A stretch of DNA of 64,000 bases from Limnomonas spitsbergensis. Lineage: Eukaryota > Chlorophyta > Chlorophyceae > Chlamydomonadales. The position numbers and the translations under genes were made by a program. Position 1 is the first letter of the stretch. The number at the start of each line of letters is the position of its first letter. The notes beneath the pieces were generated by a model. It did not search any database, was not told the DNA's origin, and worked only from the letters and a program-made list of their open reading frames with translations. Location of the stretch: the NCBI GenBank assembly GCA_037349105.1, contig JAYJMM010000118.1, forward strand, positions 620,001 to 684,000, in the 5' to 3' direction. Shown here piece after piece: positions 24,411 to 37,600 of the stretch.

Positions 24411-27400
24411 ATGGGGCCAACGACGCTCCACGATGTGCTTTCTGGTCCTCATAACCCTCAGAGCGATGCGCTGGTTATTACCGGTGCTGGTTCGCACTTG
24501 ACACGATCAATGATGTATGACTGCGTGGTGGACACAGCACTTCGGCTCCAGCAGTCTGGCATCAAGCCGGGGGATGTGGTCAGCATGGCATACGCCAACA
24601 CGGTATGTGCGGGACATCGAGCCGCTTGGGTAGAACAGTATAGGACATTTAAGCGATACTTCCTAGTGCTTTCTCACCGCTTGCTCGCTTCACCGGCCGT
24701 CCATCGCACCTGCCTACATCGTGATAAGCAGTCCATCTTCCGCAGGTGGACTTCGTTGTGGCCTTCTTAGGAGTTACGTACGCAAGGGCCGTGGCAGCAC
24801 CTCTGAACGCTGGTTACAAGAAGGTGAGGTCCACCCTGAGCTGCATGGTGGGGCCAGCCCATACCCCAGCGGCCCAGCATGGTGCGGGTCTCATGAAGGA
24901 TGGCATTTACCTCTTGATGACACAAGCAGATATAGTACTAACAAAATTGTATTCCCTGCATCGACCTTGAGTCCAGTAGGATATTTGCTGCACACCCTGC
25001 GCATGCCATGCAGCATTCATCAGAGTTGGCCATGCTGCCTCAGCATGCAGATGTATGCCCTCTGCTTGTAAGTTCACATGGACATCCACCGACCCTTCCA
25101 GCATGAACCCGTCCTGTGCGGCTTTAGGATGAGTTCGCCTTTTACCTGGAGGACACGGCCTGCAAACTGCTGCTGCTACCGGCCGAGGGGAACCCAGCGG
25201 CAGAGCAAGCGGCAGCCAAGCTCAGTGTGCCGGTGGCCAGGCTGACGGTAGCCATCGCTCAAGGTGAGCGACCCGGCAAGGTGGCATGTGTGCTGCTTGT
25301 TAATGTTGTGCAATTTTTGTGTTACTATTTCTCTCCTGTTGCTCTGTCTGATGCTGACTAACCCGTGTCCTCCCCGCTCGTGTCAGGGGGCCTCCCTGTC
25401 GCGTCCATCACTGAAGTGACCCCAGGACTCTCCTTCCCCGCTGCCTCAAACGGTGCCGCCCCCCGCCTGCACGATCTGCCCCGCCCCCAGGATCTGGCTC
25501 TCTTCTTTCACACCTCCGGCACCACTGGCAGGCCCAAGGTAAGATGACAGTACACAGGCCCACTCTCCTCTAGGCCATCCAGTGCACCATCATAGGCATA
25601 TACCCCTGCTCCCCGGCTGAGGAAAAGGCAGTGCAAGCTCCTTGTCACCCCACACTCCACACCAACCAGCTACCTCGATCCATACTCAACCTTTCTACCT
25701 AGCTTTGTCTACCTGTTGCAGACCTCTACCCACCGCTGCCAATTTACTCCTTTCTGTCACCCTGCAGGCTGTCCCGCTCACCCATGGCAACATTGCTGCG
25801 TCCCTCAACAACATTGCGATGACATACGAGCTGGGACCTGCTGACCGCTCCTACCTAGTGATGCCTCTGTTCCATGTTCACGGTCTGATGGCAGGTGAGA
25901 GGGAGGGAGGAGGCCAAAGTAACAATATGCCCTCACCCTCAACGCTATACCTTGTGCTCACAGTCTCATGGCAGGTGCGAGTGAGAGCTGAGGCAGGGGG
26001 GCAGGGAAATGCGTGCCAGACTGAGGAGAAGAAGGTCTCAAGACGAGATACTTGACCTTCCGTACCTGCATGTCTCCTTGCCATTCACCTACCCACCACC
26101 CTGCCCCTAGGCCTCCTGTCTCCACTGGCATCCGGCTCATCGGTGATCCTGCCCAAGGAGGGCAAATTCTCGGCCCACTCGTTTTGGAAGGACTGCTGCG
26201 ATTACGGTGCCACCTTCTACACGGCAGTGCCCACCATGCACCAGGTGCGCATGTGTGGATATGAGGGCTGCAACAGCTGGGCAACTGGGCTTGTGAAGGC
26301 AACCGGTTAAGTCTGCAGTTGTCATGATTTGACACCATAATGCATTCCTGGACAGCGTACCCTCGCTTGTCCGTGGATTCGTGGGCACTTATCTCTTGAG
26401 CTTGAGGCCTGACTTCTCGACGCTGGCCGTGCAGGTGCTGTTGTCGCGTGCTGCCCAGGACTATCCGGCCTCCAGCCCGCCTCCATTACGCTTCATCCGC
26501 TCGTGCAGCTCGTCCCTGGCGGCTCCAACCCTCGAGAAGCTGGAGAAGGCCTTCAAGGTCAGTGGCAAGAGCAGCTGGGTGAAAATGCGACGAATTAGAT
26601 GAATCATGGGATAAGTCACATCTCAACTGCATGCTTTCACCACCTCATGTCAAGCTGCCCGTGCATTATGCTGCATTTTAAACTGATGCCCCTGCCATTT
26701 ATTATGTCTGCTTGAAACAGATCTTGAACCGTGGTAGGAGCAGTTCAGGGCCTCTTACCAATGTTGTTCGGGGAGTCATCCGCCCCTGGCAGGCCCACCT
26801 CATGGAAGATGTGCCCCTTCTCGTTCCATTCCAGTACGAACTCGTCAGCAATGTCCCTTATGTCCCATTGTATCATTTGTATGACAAGCCCTGCAGGTGC
26901 CAGTGCTTGAGGCGTACGCCATGTCTGAGGCCTCCCATCAGATGACCAGCAACCCCTTGCCCAAGCATGGACCAAGGAAGCCTGGCAGTGTGGGGCGCGC
27001 TCAGGGGGGCGTGCAGGTGGCGGTCCTGGATGCCCACAACCGGGTTGTGCCGTCTGGCCAGGTGAGGCTGATAACAGGGGGCAGATGGGGCGCAACGTAG
27101 GTGGCAGAAGCTTGGGGGTCATTCGGGATGTTTTCTGTTGGTCTCACGCATTCAACCGTGGTCCTGCTACTGAATCCACCGTAGGCCACTTGGCTGTCCC
27201 TCTTACGTCATACCATAAGTGGGCCTGTCTCCGGCCAATGGGCCTGCCGTCCTGTCCCCCTCCGTATCTCCCCTGTTCCCCCTGTTGCCTGATCCATGTC
27301 CATCCTTTCCCTCGGGCCTCGTTAACAATGCCCAGGTTGGAGAAATCTGCATCCAGGGCTCGAATGTGACCTCAGGCTACCTCAACAACCCCAAAGCAAA

Positions 27401-28762
27401 CGAGGAGGCATATGCAGGTGGATGGTTCCACACCGGCGACCAGGTGCGGGCAAAGGATGACAAGGAGGAACGGATTGCTTCAGATCACTGGACACAGATC
27501 CAAACAGAAGAAGAGGGACTGGTCCTTATGCCATGGCGCACCTGGCTGTCACATATATATACTGCCAGGCTTGGGGGGCATGAGAGCAGCCATGTGCCCC
27601 CCCCAGCCTACCTCGTACCTGATTCGCTACGGCTGTGTGGGTTAAGGTAGTTTGTCTCCTGCCAGCGCATGTCTTCACTCGGGCATGTGAGAGAAATATC
27701 CTGATCCTCATGCTCACTGCTGCTTAGGGCTGGATGGATCCAGAGGGCTACTTGACACTGACGGGGCGCATCAAGGAGCTCATCAACCGCGGAGGGGAGA
27801 AGATATCACCGCTGGAGGTGAGCTAAGCAGGGAGGGGAGGGATACCCTCGTCTCCCTTGGGGTATTTAGGGGGAAGACACTAGGGGATGCTTTGCATTTG
27901 GGGGCTCGATGCCATGGATGTAGTGAGTGACCTGCAAGTTGCATCATCATCAAGGCATCTGGGCTTTCTTTATGGCACCTCCCTTCTAAGGGCTGGCATT
28001 ATGGTGGTAGTGTTTGATCGCACCTGCCCAATGCAGAACTCTTATTGTGTCCTTTGCATCGTAAGCCATGCCACCAATCCCTGAATCAATCTTATATCTA
28101 AACAGCTCCCTGTGTAGGCTGAATAAACCCTCGTGTTCGTGTTTCACGCTCCTGACACCTTTCGTCCCTGACGCTTCCTGCGCCCTCTCTGGCTTGCTCA
28201 GATTGACTCCATCCTGCTGGCTCACCCCTCTGTGGCCGAGGCCGTATGCTTTGGCGTGCCTGATGAGAAGTACGGGGAGGTGGTGGCCGCAGCGGTGGTG
28301 CTACGGCCAGATGCAGCGCCGATGTCTGAGGCTGAGCTGGAGAGCAGCGTGCGTGAAATGTGTGCTGAGAAGGTGTCGGCCTTCAAGGTGGGCTGAGACA
28401 GAGCTGGATATCAGTGTTGGTGTATGAAACGCTGCTGCATTGTTTTAAGCACTGAGCACCCTAGGGAGGATTTGCTGATAGGTAGAACGCTAGAAAGTTG
28501 TCAGCTCTCTAGAGACGGTGTCTCCTATGTGCACTCCTGCTTGTGCTGCCGCTGTGGATTGTTGTAGACCATGGCATCTGCGCCCTGACACTCACTGCCG
28601 CATCCTCATGCGTCCCCATAGGTGCCCATCCGCGTCTTCGTCACGGCCGCACTGCCAAAGGGTGCTACGGGCAAGATCCAGAGGCGGACGATGGCGGGAC
28701 ATTTCATGCCTTCGGGGAGGGGCGGACAGGGCGGGGCTGCAGGTGTGAGGAGCAAGCTGTGA
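24411..28762 (+). CDS. Peroxisomal acyl-CoA synthetase, oxalate-CoA ligase (AAE3/Pcs60) type
   Basis: ATP-dependent acid-CoA ligase of the AMP-binding (ANL) superfamily, 543 aa. Exons 24411-24602, 24746-24823, 25128-25263, 25387-25538, 25768-25894, 26111-26244, 26435-26557, 26897-27061, 27336-27443, 27728-27817, 28202-28387, 28622-28762; phases close. The P-loop-like motif is [18 protein letters not shown]; others are [53 protein letters not shown] and the C-terminal lysine in [12 protein letters not shown]. Motif wording and length match plant AAE3 and yeast Pcs60, which make oxalyl-CoA. The protein ends VRSKL*, a canonical peroxisomal signal; Pcs60 is peroxisomal, whereas plant AAE3 is reported cytosolic. 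The next gene encodes the enzyme of the following step. Other short or branched acids remain possible substrates. Confidence 0.92.
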
Positions 28763-29264
28763 AGGGCCATGGTTAAGCATGGCAGGAAGGACGTTTTTTT
28801 GGGGGGGGGTGTTTTCCCTTTGGAACAAAGTGTGGATTTGGGCACTGGGTAGGCTTGTTTTTGATAATCCTGTGCTGCTGCTGTTTTTGTTGGCCCGTGT
28901 TCCGAACAATGTGTGTACCAGTATTGTTTGTGATCTTTTTTTGTGCTCCTGTTTAACAGTCTTGCCATGTTTTCGGGAAAAGTGGTCATGACTCTATGCA
29001 GTGAAACATATGTCTTAGCTTGAAGTTGGTTCCAGTGCACAACTTATTTATTTGCAACAAGAGTTGTTGTGGTCCCGCTCCTTGCTGGACATATTTTAAT
29101 CAAGTCAATTGTCAAACCTGAAGTGCGACAAGAGGCCGCCCCCTCTCCTTTCTTCTTCACCCTTGTTACACACTCAGGCACTAGTCCCTAGTGCCTTCTT
29201 CACCTTCTTCGCACTGCAACTGCCCTCCCCCTTCCCCTCCTTGGTTGCTGCCACAGCCTCACAG
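28763..29264. other. Short intergenic gap between ligase and lyase
   Basis: About 500 bp hold the 3' end of the ligase gene, a poly-G run after a T run near 28795-28808, and presumably the short first exon of the lyase gene. Candidate short ATG exons occur (for example near 28968), but none is convincing. A polypyrimidine tract at 29190-29255 leads into the acceptor used by the next gene. Confidence 0.45.
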
Positions 29265-32200
29265 GCGCCTCAGGCTCACACAGGTAAGTCCTCTGCTGAA
29301 GGCAGCACACCAGTTGCCGGCTGCGGTGACGGCTACGAGCTGGTGGTGCAGGCGCTGTGCCGAGTGGGTGTCAAGTTCATGTTTGGAGTGGTGGGCATCC
29401 CGGTGACACCGCTGGCTTCATCTGCACAGGTGAGGTGTGCAGCGGGCAATGGGCAGCACGTATCCTGATGTGCCGGACATCCTCCCAGACTGACTTGCTT
29501 ATTGACTCTGCCTGAGATGGCTCATGTTCATCGTACACTATGTAGCGAGGTTTGTCCTGTCTCTCTGTGTGAGGTTATGTTTGCCCTGCTGCTCCGCTCC
29601 GCCCAGGCTGCTGGCATTCGCTACGTGGGGTTCCGCAATGAGCAGGCCGCAGGGTATGCCGCAGCTGCTGTCGGGTTCCTGACAGGCATCCCCGCTGCCC
29701 TGCTGACGGTTTCGGGGCCGGGAGCAGTGCATGGCATTGCGGGGCTCAGCCATGCCATTATCAACTGCTGGCCGCTCATTCAGGTGAGGCAGGTCGGGCA
29801 TCGGCTGATGCATGTGTGCATGGGATTTTAGCCATGTGAGTGGAGCGCATCGTGTGATTCCATGTCGGTCTTGAAGTGCTGTTGACAGGATGTAGAGGGG
29901 CCTGTCTACTCTATATAGCAAAAGTATGTGGCTCTAGTAGGCATGAGCATGCATGCGCATTCATTGCTGATTGCCTCTATTGGCCCACCCGCTGCAGATC
30001 AGTGGCAGTTGTGAGCAGGACGAGGTTGGGAAAGGCGCTTTCCAGGAATGTGACCAGGTGGCAGCTGTGAAGCCCTTCTGCAAGTGGGTGGCCGGATTGC
30101 ACTGGCGGGCGGGGGGGGGAGAGCCAGTCAAAGATATCCCATGCAAGAGGTGTTGCTTTCACACTCCCATGCAAGGGATGTCGATGCTGCCGCCTCATTT
30201 TTGCCCCTGGTGGAAGACCGAGTAAAGAGGAGGCAATTAGCATGAGGCAGGGGCCTAGGCCCTATCTGAGGGACATTCTTCCTGAGGGATAGACTGTCCA
30301 CCCGGATGCAGAATGTATTGGTGGGCGCCTGATGTCTAAAAATAACCAGCCACCGCGCTATGCACCCTTGAACCTAACATGACCAAGGCATCCTTCTCAC
30401 TCCCCCCCTTCTCCATTGCTCAGGTATGCTGACAGTGCCAGCCGTGCGAGGGACATCCCGTATATTGTTGCCTCTGCGTTCCAGGCTGCCACCAGCGGCA
30501 GGCCCGGAGCTGCCTACGTGGGCCTGCCTAGCAACGTACTGCTGGAGCGCATCCCTGGTGGGCATGCCGAGATGGAGGGCATGCTGCGGGACGGGATACC
30601 TGTGGCGCCAGGTAAGGGGGCAGGCCCTGCAGGGGTGTGAGGAGAAGGTGTGTGGAGGTGGGGCAAGATGAGGGGGCAGTACACTCTCAGGTCCTGCTAG
30701 GGTGGGACGACCAGGGGGGACGAAATGGAGGCTGTTCCAATTATATTAAGACATTACGGACACCGGGACTGTGATTCACAGGTATGTTTATTGAGGTCAT
30801 CAAATTGCACTATGATGCCATCTGATAGGACCAATGTAGTTTGTTTCACCACAGCCGCGTCTACCCTCCCAGGCTGTCCCGCATGTCCTTGCTACAATCA
30901 GGCAGCATCTTCCGCCCGTCGCCGCCCGCCAATTCGGTAGCAGCCGGCGCCAAGCTGCTCATGTCTGCCGCCCGTCCCCTGGTGGTTGTCGGGAAGGGTG
31001 CGGCCATGTCCCCGGGGGCAGCGAACGAGGTGCGAGAGCTGGCGGACAGCCTGGGCCTGCCTGTGCTGGGGACGGCAATGGGCCGCGGGATCCTGCCAGA
31101 TGATCACCCGCTCTGTGTGAATGCGGCGAGGTGAGGGGAGGGGGTGAAGCGACATGCCTGGGATGAGGCAAGCCTTGACTGCAAGGGGGGTCGTGGGGGA
31201 GGAGGGGCATCAAGCAAGCTGGGGGGTGAGTCACGAGTGAAATTTCCCACTTTGTGATGTCTCAGTGTGTTGTGATGGTTGAGCCCCCAAACTGTGTTTC
31301 CAAAGATTGCTGCTGTCTCACCACATCATTCAGTGTTTGCTGGGTGGCATAGTGGTACTGTGAATGATTTATAGTGTAAACTCTGGTGCTTGTAGTGTTG
31401 CCTGCTGAGGTGAGTGTCTAAGACTTGGCGGTGGCATGCGTTTCACTGATCGCATCCTCTCTCCTCAGCTGCCTTGCATCTCCCTGATGTTGGATCAGGT
31501 CGATGGCCCTGGCAGAGGCAGACGTGGTGCTGGTGGTCGGCACTCGCCTAAATTGGCAGCTCCATTTCGGAGAGGTGTGAGGCATGTCCAATGCGCATCT
31601 GCATGCAACAATGCCTGTTATAGCCAGATCATGATATCCTGGAAAGAAATTCTGCTGCAATACTGCAAGAAATTAATGGCTGTCTCTGAATCTGGTCATG
31701 TACAATATTTGAAGTAAATATTCCGTCCTTATGGTTGCCTTTGGCCTTTCTGTGCAGGCTCCCAAGTGGTCCCCCGATGTTAAGTTCGTATTGGTGGACA
31801 TTGAGCCATCAGAGCGAGATGCCAAGTTGGCTGCGGCTGTCATCGTGGGGGACGCGATGAAGTCCCTGCGGTCCTTGCTGCTGGAGCTCAAGGGGATACG
31901 GGGGATACAATCGGCCAGGTGGGCGGTGGAAGAGACGAGGGGGTACGGCGGAAATCCTCACTGTTGCGCTTTCTTTGGTTTGATTCTTGGTCCTTGGGGC
32001 GCCAAGAGGCGCATAGGATGGATGTGTCCACGAATGTCATAATGAATACAATCATGACCATGGGAGCGGATGCATAGAAGGGTATAGCATCCTCATCTTT
32101 CAATACAACAGCAAATTAGCATTTCAAGTTTAATCGCGAATACGGGATCCCCCCTGGACAGATCCATGAGGTTGCCCATGGAGTCACTAACAAAGACAGG

Positions 32201-34339
32201 GCATCAGCACGCATGTTCTTAACAAGAGTAGCCAAGACATGTGTAACAATATGAATGCCTCAAAGCCGAAGGTGCATTTAGACGACGTGGGCTGTATGAG
32301 GTCGATATGTCTAGAGCTTGTGGCAACAGAGGTCCTGCAAAAGAAATCATACTGCGGTGGTATATGTGCACTTGGAGGGCACTCCTGCAAGAGTCAAGAA
32401 ATCAAGGCCAAGCCTTTCAGGTATATATCCCAAGTATCCAATCGTGCATGAAGGACCACCCTGCTGTTGCCTTCAATTTTCAAGTGCACGCCTCCCCCAA
32501 ACAATACCAAAACCAAGTTAAAAAGTACGCCTATCTGAGGTGGGCGCCTGCCTTGAGAGCGCCCTGGTCGTCATGTGGCCCTGCTCAGCTTCTGTTGCAC
32601 CTCATGCTGCCCTGAAGACTTGGTCCATCGCACCCGTACTCAGGTACACCTCATGGACGACCCGACTGTCCGCAAAAACAAAGAAGAACACCCAGTCCCT
32701 GGCCTTGAAGCTATCGGCCCCCGCCGCCTACCCTCTGGACTACTACTCGTCCATTGGAGCGCTACGGAGGGTGCTAGCTTCGCTGCCTGGGCCTGCCCCA
32801 ATCGTGATCTCGGAAGGCGCAAACACCATGGTGCGCTAGCAGCCGGTCATGCTGCATGGCGCTGCTGCGGGCAGTCCCACTCAGTCCCAGTAGGGACTAG
32901 GGAGGAGCAGGAGCAATGTCGCATGAGTCGCTGATCTCCCTCGTTACATCCAGCCCGCTGTTCCCCTCTGTGAACCATCCTAAGCCTCTTTGCCCCCCCC
33001 GATCTGCCCTCGCTCAAGCTGATCCCTGTAGGCACTGTTGAAATCAAGGAAGCCAAGGGCTGTCGTGAGGTCTCTCTGTTGCAGGCCTTCCGTGTTGCCC
33101 CCAGCACTGGGTCTGAAGGCCTTGTTGCCTCCCTCTGCTCGCAGGACATGGCGAGGCTGCTTCTCCCTGTCCACGAACCTCGCACGCGAATGGATGCTGC
33201 CACATGGGGCACCATGGGTGTGGGCCTGGGGTCGGCCATTGCGGCGGCTGTGGTGCATCCTGACCGCGTGACAGTGGCCGTGGAGGGGGACTCAGCATTT
33301 GGCTTTTCGGGAATGGAGGTCGAGACGATGGTCAGGTGCGGGAAAAAAGACGTTTTCAAAACGCAAACCAGACATATGCCGGTGAAAGGAAAAGTCTTGA
33401 TAGGGGGGAAAGTGTGAGAGAGGAAAAAAATATGCCTTGGTAAGTGGCGTCGAGGAGATAGCATGGCCTCCCTGCAAGGAGCTATGCCCTGTCAGGCAGC
33501 CCTTGTCGCAGGGGCTTGAACCAAATATCTTTGAAGCTGTTGGACATATTTGTTCTTAACTTAATATCATGGCAATGCTGAAGCTCTTTGAAGCGCTTTT
33601 TGCCCGCCCAGCCTGCTGCCGCTTTTGTGTGACGCCCTGGTCTCCACCATGGCATGGCTTCCCTGCCCCCTGTAGGTACAAGCTGCCCATTGTGGTGTTG
33701 GTCATGAACAATGGCGGCATCTATGGGGGTGACCGGCGGACCCCTGCCCTGGCTGAGGCTGCTGGAAAGGGCGCTGGGAGTGGGGGCTTCGCCTCCGACC
33801 CTGCGCCTACCTCGTTTGTCGAGGGGAGCAGGTGCGACCCGGGGAAGGAGAGACACTGGCAGAACTTTCTAGCTGGTGCACCTGCATTGGAGGGGTCATA
33901 CTTATGCCAATGGGGCCAGTTCCTTCTCCTTCATGTTCCTCTCTTTCCCATCCGCTCTTAACTTGACTTTCCTTCACCAAACTAAACTGTCGGGCGCCTA
34001 TGCGGCCGAGCCTTTTCATCTGGGCCCAGAGGTGTTACGCCAATGACTGACGCCTGTTGGACTAGAGTCTAGGATGAGCTTAGGCCTGATGTCCATAAAT
34101 TTTCATTGCTTTGTATTCAAGGCCTTCCTCTTCCCTGCTGCAGGTACGATCTGATGATGACGGCGTTTGGTGGCAGAAGCTTCCGCTGCACCACCGCTGC
34201 TGAACTGGAGGCTGCTTGTAGAGAGGCTCTGTGCTCGACACCCGTGCTGCCCACTCTGATTGATGTGGTGTTGGACCCCATGGCCGGAGTAGAGAGTGGG
34301 AATGTTCATGCTTTTAATGTGCCACAATCCAAGCTGTGA
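29265..34339 (+). CDS. Peroxisomal 2-hydroxyacyl-CoA lyase / oxalyl-CoA decarboxylase
   Basis: Thiamine-diphosphate enzyme of the HACL/OXC family. Exons 29265-29429, 29607-29783, 29998-30083, 30424-30611, 30902-31130, 31499-31574, 31758-31918, 32644-32830, 33145-33335, 33676-33831, 34144-34339 give 603 aa in phase; the starting Met exon is upstream and unresolved. N-terminal pyrimidine-binding domain: [11 protein letters not shown], then the catalytic-type Glu in [11 protein letters not shown] and [11 protein letters not shown]. Middle domain: [26 protein letters not shown]-terminal diphosphate-binding motif: [15 protein letters not shown]...[12 protein letters not shown]. Family members cleave 2-hydroxyacyl-CoA to an aldehyde plus formyl-CoA, or decarboxylate oxalyl-CoA; sequence alone does not decide. 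It ends VPQSKL*, a peroxisomal signal. It follows the ligase on the same strand. An intron near the 3' end holds a dispersed repeat. Confidence 0.92.
33987..34045 (-). repeat. Dispersed AT-hook repeat, copy 6 (in intron)
   Basis: It lies in the last intron of the lyase gene, antisense to it. It encodes [19 protein letters not shown] followed directly by a stop. Confidence 0.75.
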
Positions 34340-34690
34340 CATTCTTGTGCACTTGTTGACACTCTTCCCCAAAACTACCTTTTGAAACGTGAAGAAACCT
34401 TATTTTTCAATTGAAAAGCTGGTCTTGAATCTTCCATTATTTCTGTAGAGAGGTAGTGCACATGCCATGCCAGTGCCACCTCTTGCACAAATTTTAAATT
34501 ATCCGTATTTCGTAGGACATTCAGTCGCAGGAGAACTTGTCTCATTAGCCTAAATGTTATGTAAATGTACGGCAAAAAAGGAAAAAACGAAACTAGTCTT
34601 ATTCACAGGTTTCTCTGAAACAAAATATCTGCACTGAATGAATCTCGGGATTATAGCTAATAACATAGTATCGAACACCAGGCTGGGCCA
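34340..34690. other. Short convergent intergenic gap
   Basis: About 350 bp between the ends of the lyase and transporter genes. It is AT-rich in its distal half. Nothing else is recognised. Confidence 0.5.
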
Positions 34691-37600
34691 TCAAGGCTGT
34701 AGCTGCTTGGGTGGGGGCCGTGTCTCCCCGTCTAGGTCGTCCTCTGGCAGGGCCTTGTCTCCCGCCCACATCACCCAGAAGATGGATCCCACGACGTAGT
34801 GCATGGCTGTGATTCCAAACACCAGGGGCCAGCTATCCGTCAGCTCCAGCAGGTAGCCGGTGACAGGCACACTGATGAACCCTGCCAGCGTGCCTGCCGT
34901 GTTGCCAGCTCCAAAGATCACACCTGTAACAGACATGACAAGAGGGAAGAGAAATAAGAGGATTGCCGCACATGAAAACGTGCGACGTCCAAAGCAGGCA
35001 TGGCAGGGCTCAACATGGAGGGCCCATCATCGATGTGATGGGAGTCATGGGCCAGGGCAGCCGTGCATGTCCCTCCCCCCGCCCTAGCGCACCGGCATGC
35101 TTGGGTGCAATGTCAAGGTGGTTGGTGCTGACACCCCCGAGTGTGAGCGCAGACAGGCCGAGCCCGACGGTAACGATAGCTGACGCAACGGCTGGTGAAG
35201 CCCCTACGACCGGCGACACCGCCAACAGCAAGCAGGCAGCAGGTCCCAACATGCCGACGACCTGCAGTGACCCGCGGACTCCCCGCACGCTGTACCCTGA
35301 TGAGATCAACCGATCTGCGCCAAAACAGGGGCATTACATGCTTGAGATTTCAAGCAACCTGATCTTCGCATGGAGAGACAGACTACATTATCATCCGCCG
35401 CTGGTAAGAATGTGAAGGTGTGGACGTGTTGGGTTGTCTACCCGATATTGCGCCCCAAGGGTGACATATACCTGTAGGGACTGGCCGGGCCGGGGTCCCG
35501 CACAGAGAGGGAGGTGCGCTTCGTGCCACACCTCCTCTCCCCGGGCTTTCCCCGTCCCGCAGCACCAGGCAGGTCAATGTGCACACCAGTATGGCCCCGA
35601 TCACCATACAGGAGGCGGCGGGGATGGAAGACTTGCGCATGGAGCAGCCAAGTGAGATCAAGAAAGCAACAGACAAAATAGATATAATTTTTATCCTTCA
35701 GTTGGGATCCTTTCCAATCCTGTCCCTCAGTCCATCCCTCCCACCTGCCATAACGCCAGCCACCACACCAAGTCCTCCTTGCACCAAGTACGGCACCAGC
35801 GTGTAGCCACCCAGATCCGCTAGCTGCACACCGTAATACTCTGAGAAGAAGGTCGGCAGCCAGTTGAGCAGCCCATACATACCCCAGCTGCCCGTGTACT
35901 GGGCGATGCAGATGGCCCAAACCTGGGGTCAGGTAAAGCAGCGATAAGCAACCCTTGCCATTTTGAGGCCTATGTTCAAGGCGCGGGACATTACTGATTG
36001 AGTACCCCCCTATGCCATTGGTTGGGGTGCATATACATGAGTGGCCTTTGCATTGCATTGCATTGGCCGTTACTTACAATTACTACACCTGCACCCTACC
36101 TACTCACTGCTGAAGCATTTTCTCATGCACCCTACATGCATCCTTATCATGCATCTTGACCATGCACGCACCTCGCGGCGCTTCAGCAGTGCCCAGAAGC
36201 CGGGACCCATCAGCATCAGGCCGGCTTTCTGCCCCTTTCCGGCAGGCGTGACAGTGCCACTGGCACTGCTACTCATACTGATTCGGGCAGCTGTAGAGCT
36301 GAGGCCTGTGTCCAGAGGCAGCTCTGCATTTGGAGGTGAGGATGGGAGCCCCAGCTTCGGCGGCTTGGTCTGGACTGGAAGCCATAGCGGCAGCCACAAG
36401 AGCGCCAATGAGGAGAAGAGGTAGAAAACCCACTGAGAGGGGCAAGGAATGGAGGGTAGGCAAGAGGTGGGTGAGAGAAGGTGGATACGCAGAAAGGGCT
36501 TTTCGATATCAGCACACTTCACATGCTTAGGAACACAATATAATTTAAGCCAACCTCCTTGGCTGCAAGTCAGGCAGGTAACACGCTGTATACCCTTCCC
36601 ACATGTTGCATAACAGACTCAAGAGCAAGATCTCAGGAGAATCTGAGCCGAGGATTCTCAGCAGCACCGCTACCCTCTGTGGCGTTCATTGACAGTCGCA
36701 AGCTGCACGTACCGGCCATCCATAGGTGGTGATGATGTAGGGGCTGACTCCAAAGGCCAGGGCTGTCCCAAAGTAGGATGCAGCTGTCACAACACCAACA
36801 GCTGACGACTGGTTGGCATAAGGCACATTCCTGAACATGAAGCAATCAGCCGTGGGACATCAGTCCCCTGCCAGGATAAAAGGAGCAGAAATCATGCATT
36901 CGTATTCATATAGCACGACTATCTGATGAATGGCCAACCTGCGTATCCTAGACATGGAGGACTAGGACTAGGACAAGCAAGCTTGTGAACTCACTACTAA
37001 TTGGGGGGAGCCAAGTAACATGTGTGAAAAGTCCGTACAATACATGCGGCATGCGGTGGTGAGGCCTGGACCCCTGGCATACCGGTCCCTGTCACTTTTT
37101 TTATTTCCCAGATTTATTTCAGGGCTGGAAATCCACCACTTGGGCAGGTGGAAGCCCAGTGCACATCAACTGGCCTGCACTGGCCAAGATCCCGCCGGAG
37201 CTCTCACCTTGCAATGAGTGAGTGGATGGCAGGAAAGGCGACCCCTTCGCCCACGCCCAGCAACACACGCGTCACCAACAAAGGTATAGTGCCAGCTGCT
37301 GCGGCTGCCGGGAGGGCGAATGTGAATATGGACCAGAGGGTCACGCCGCCCGCAAGGACCAGCTTCCCCCCCAGCCGATCTGCCAGCTGACCGCCAACAA
37401 CCTACAGAAATCATACACAGGCTTTGATTCAAAATGTCTTTCGCCCAGGTTTGCTAAATAGGGTCTGGTCTTGAAGACGTATAGAGAGATTCTGAACCTT
37501 ATCTATTGGTCATGTCAAAGCAGGCCAGCCCATGTCGTACCTGCGTCGTGGCATAGCCCAGGAAGAACGATGACAGCACGATGCCCTGGAAGGCCTGATG

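Noticed and set aside
29109..29264. Continuation of the lyase frame upstream as coding sequence
   Set aside because: It has no in-frame ATG and is a polypyrimidine tract leading into the acceptor CCTCACAG.
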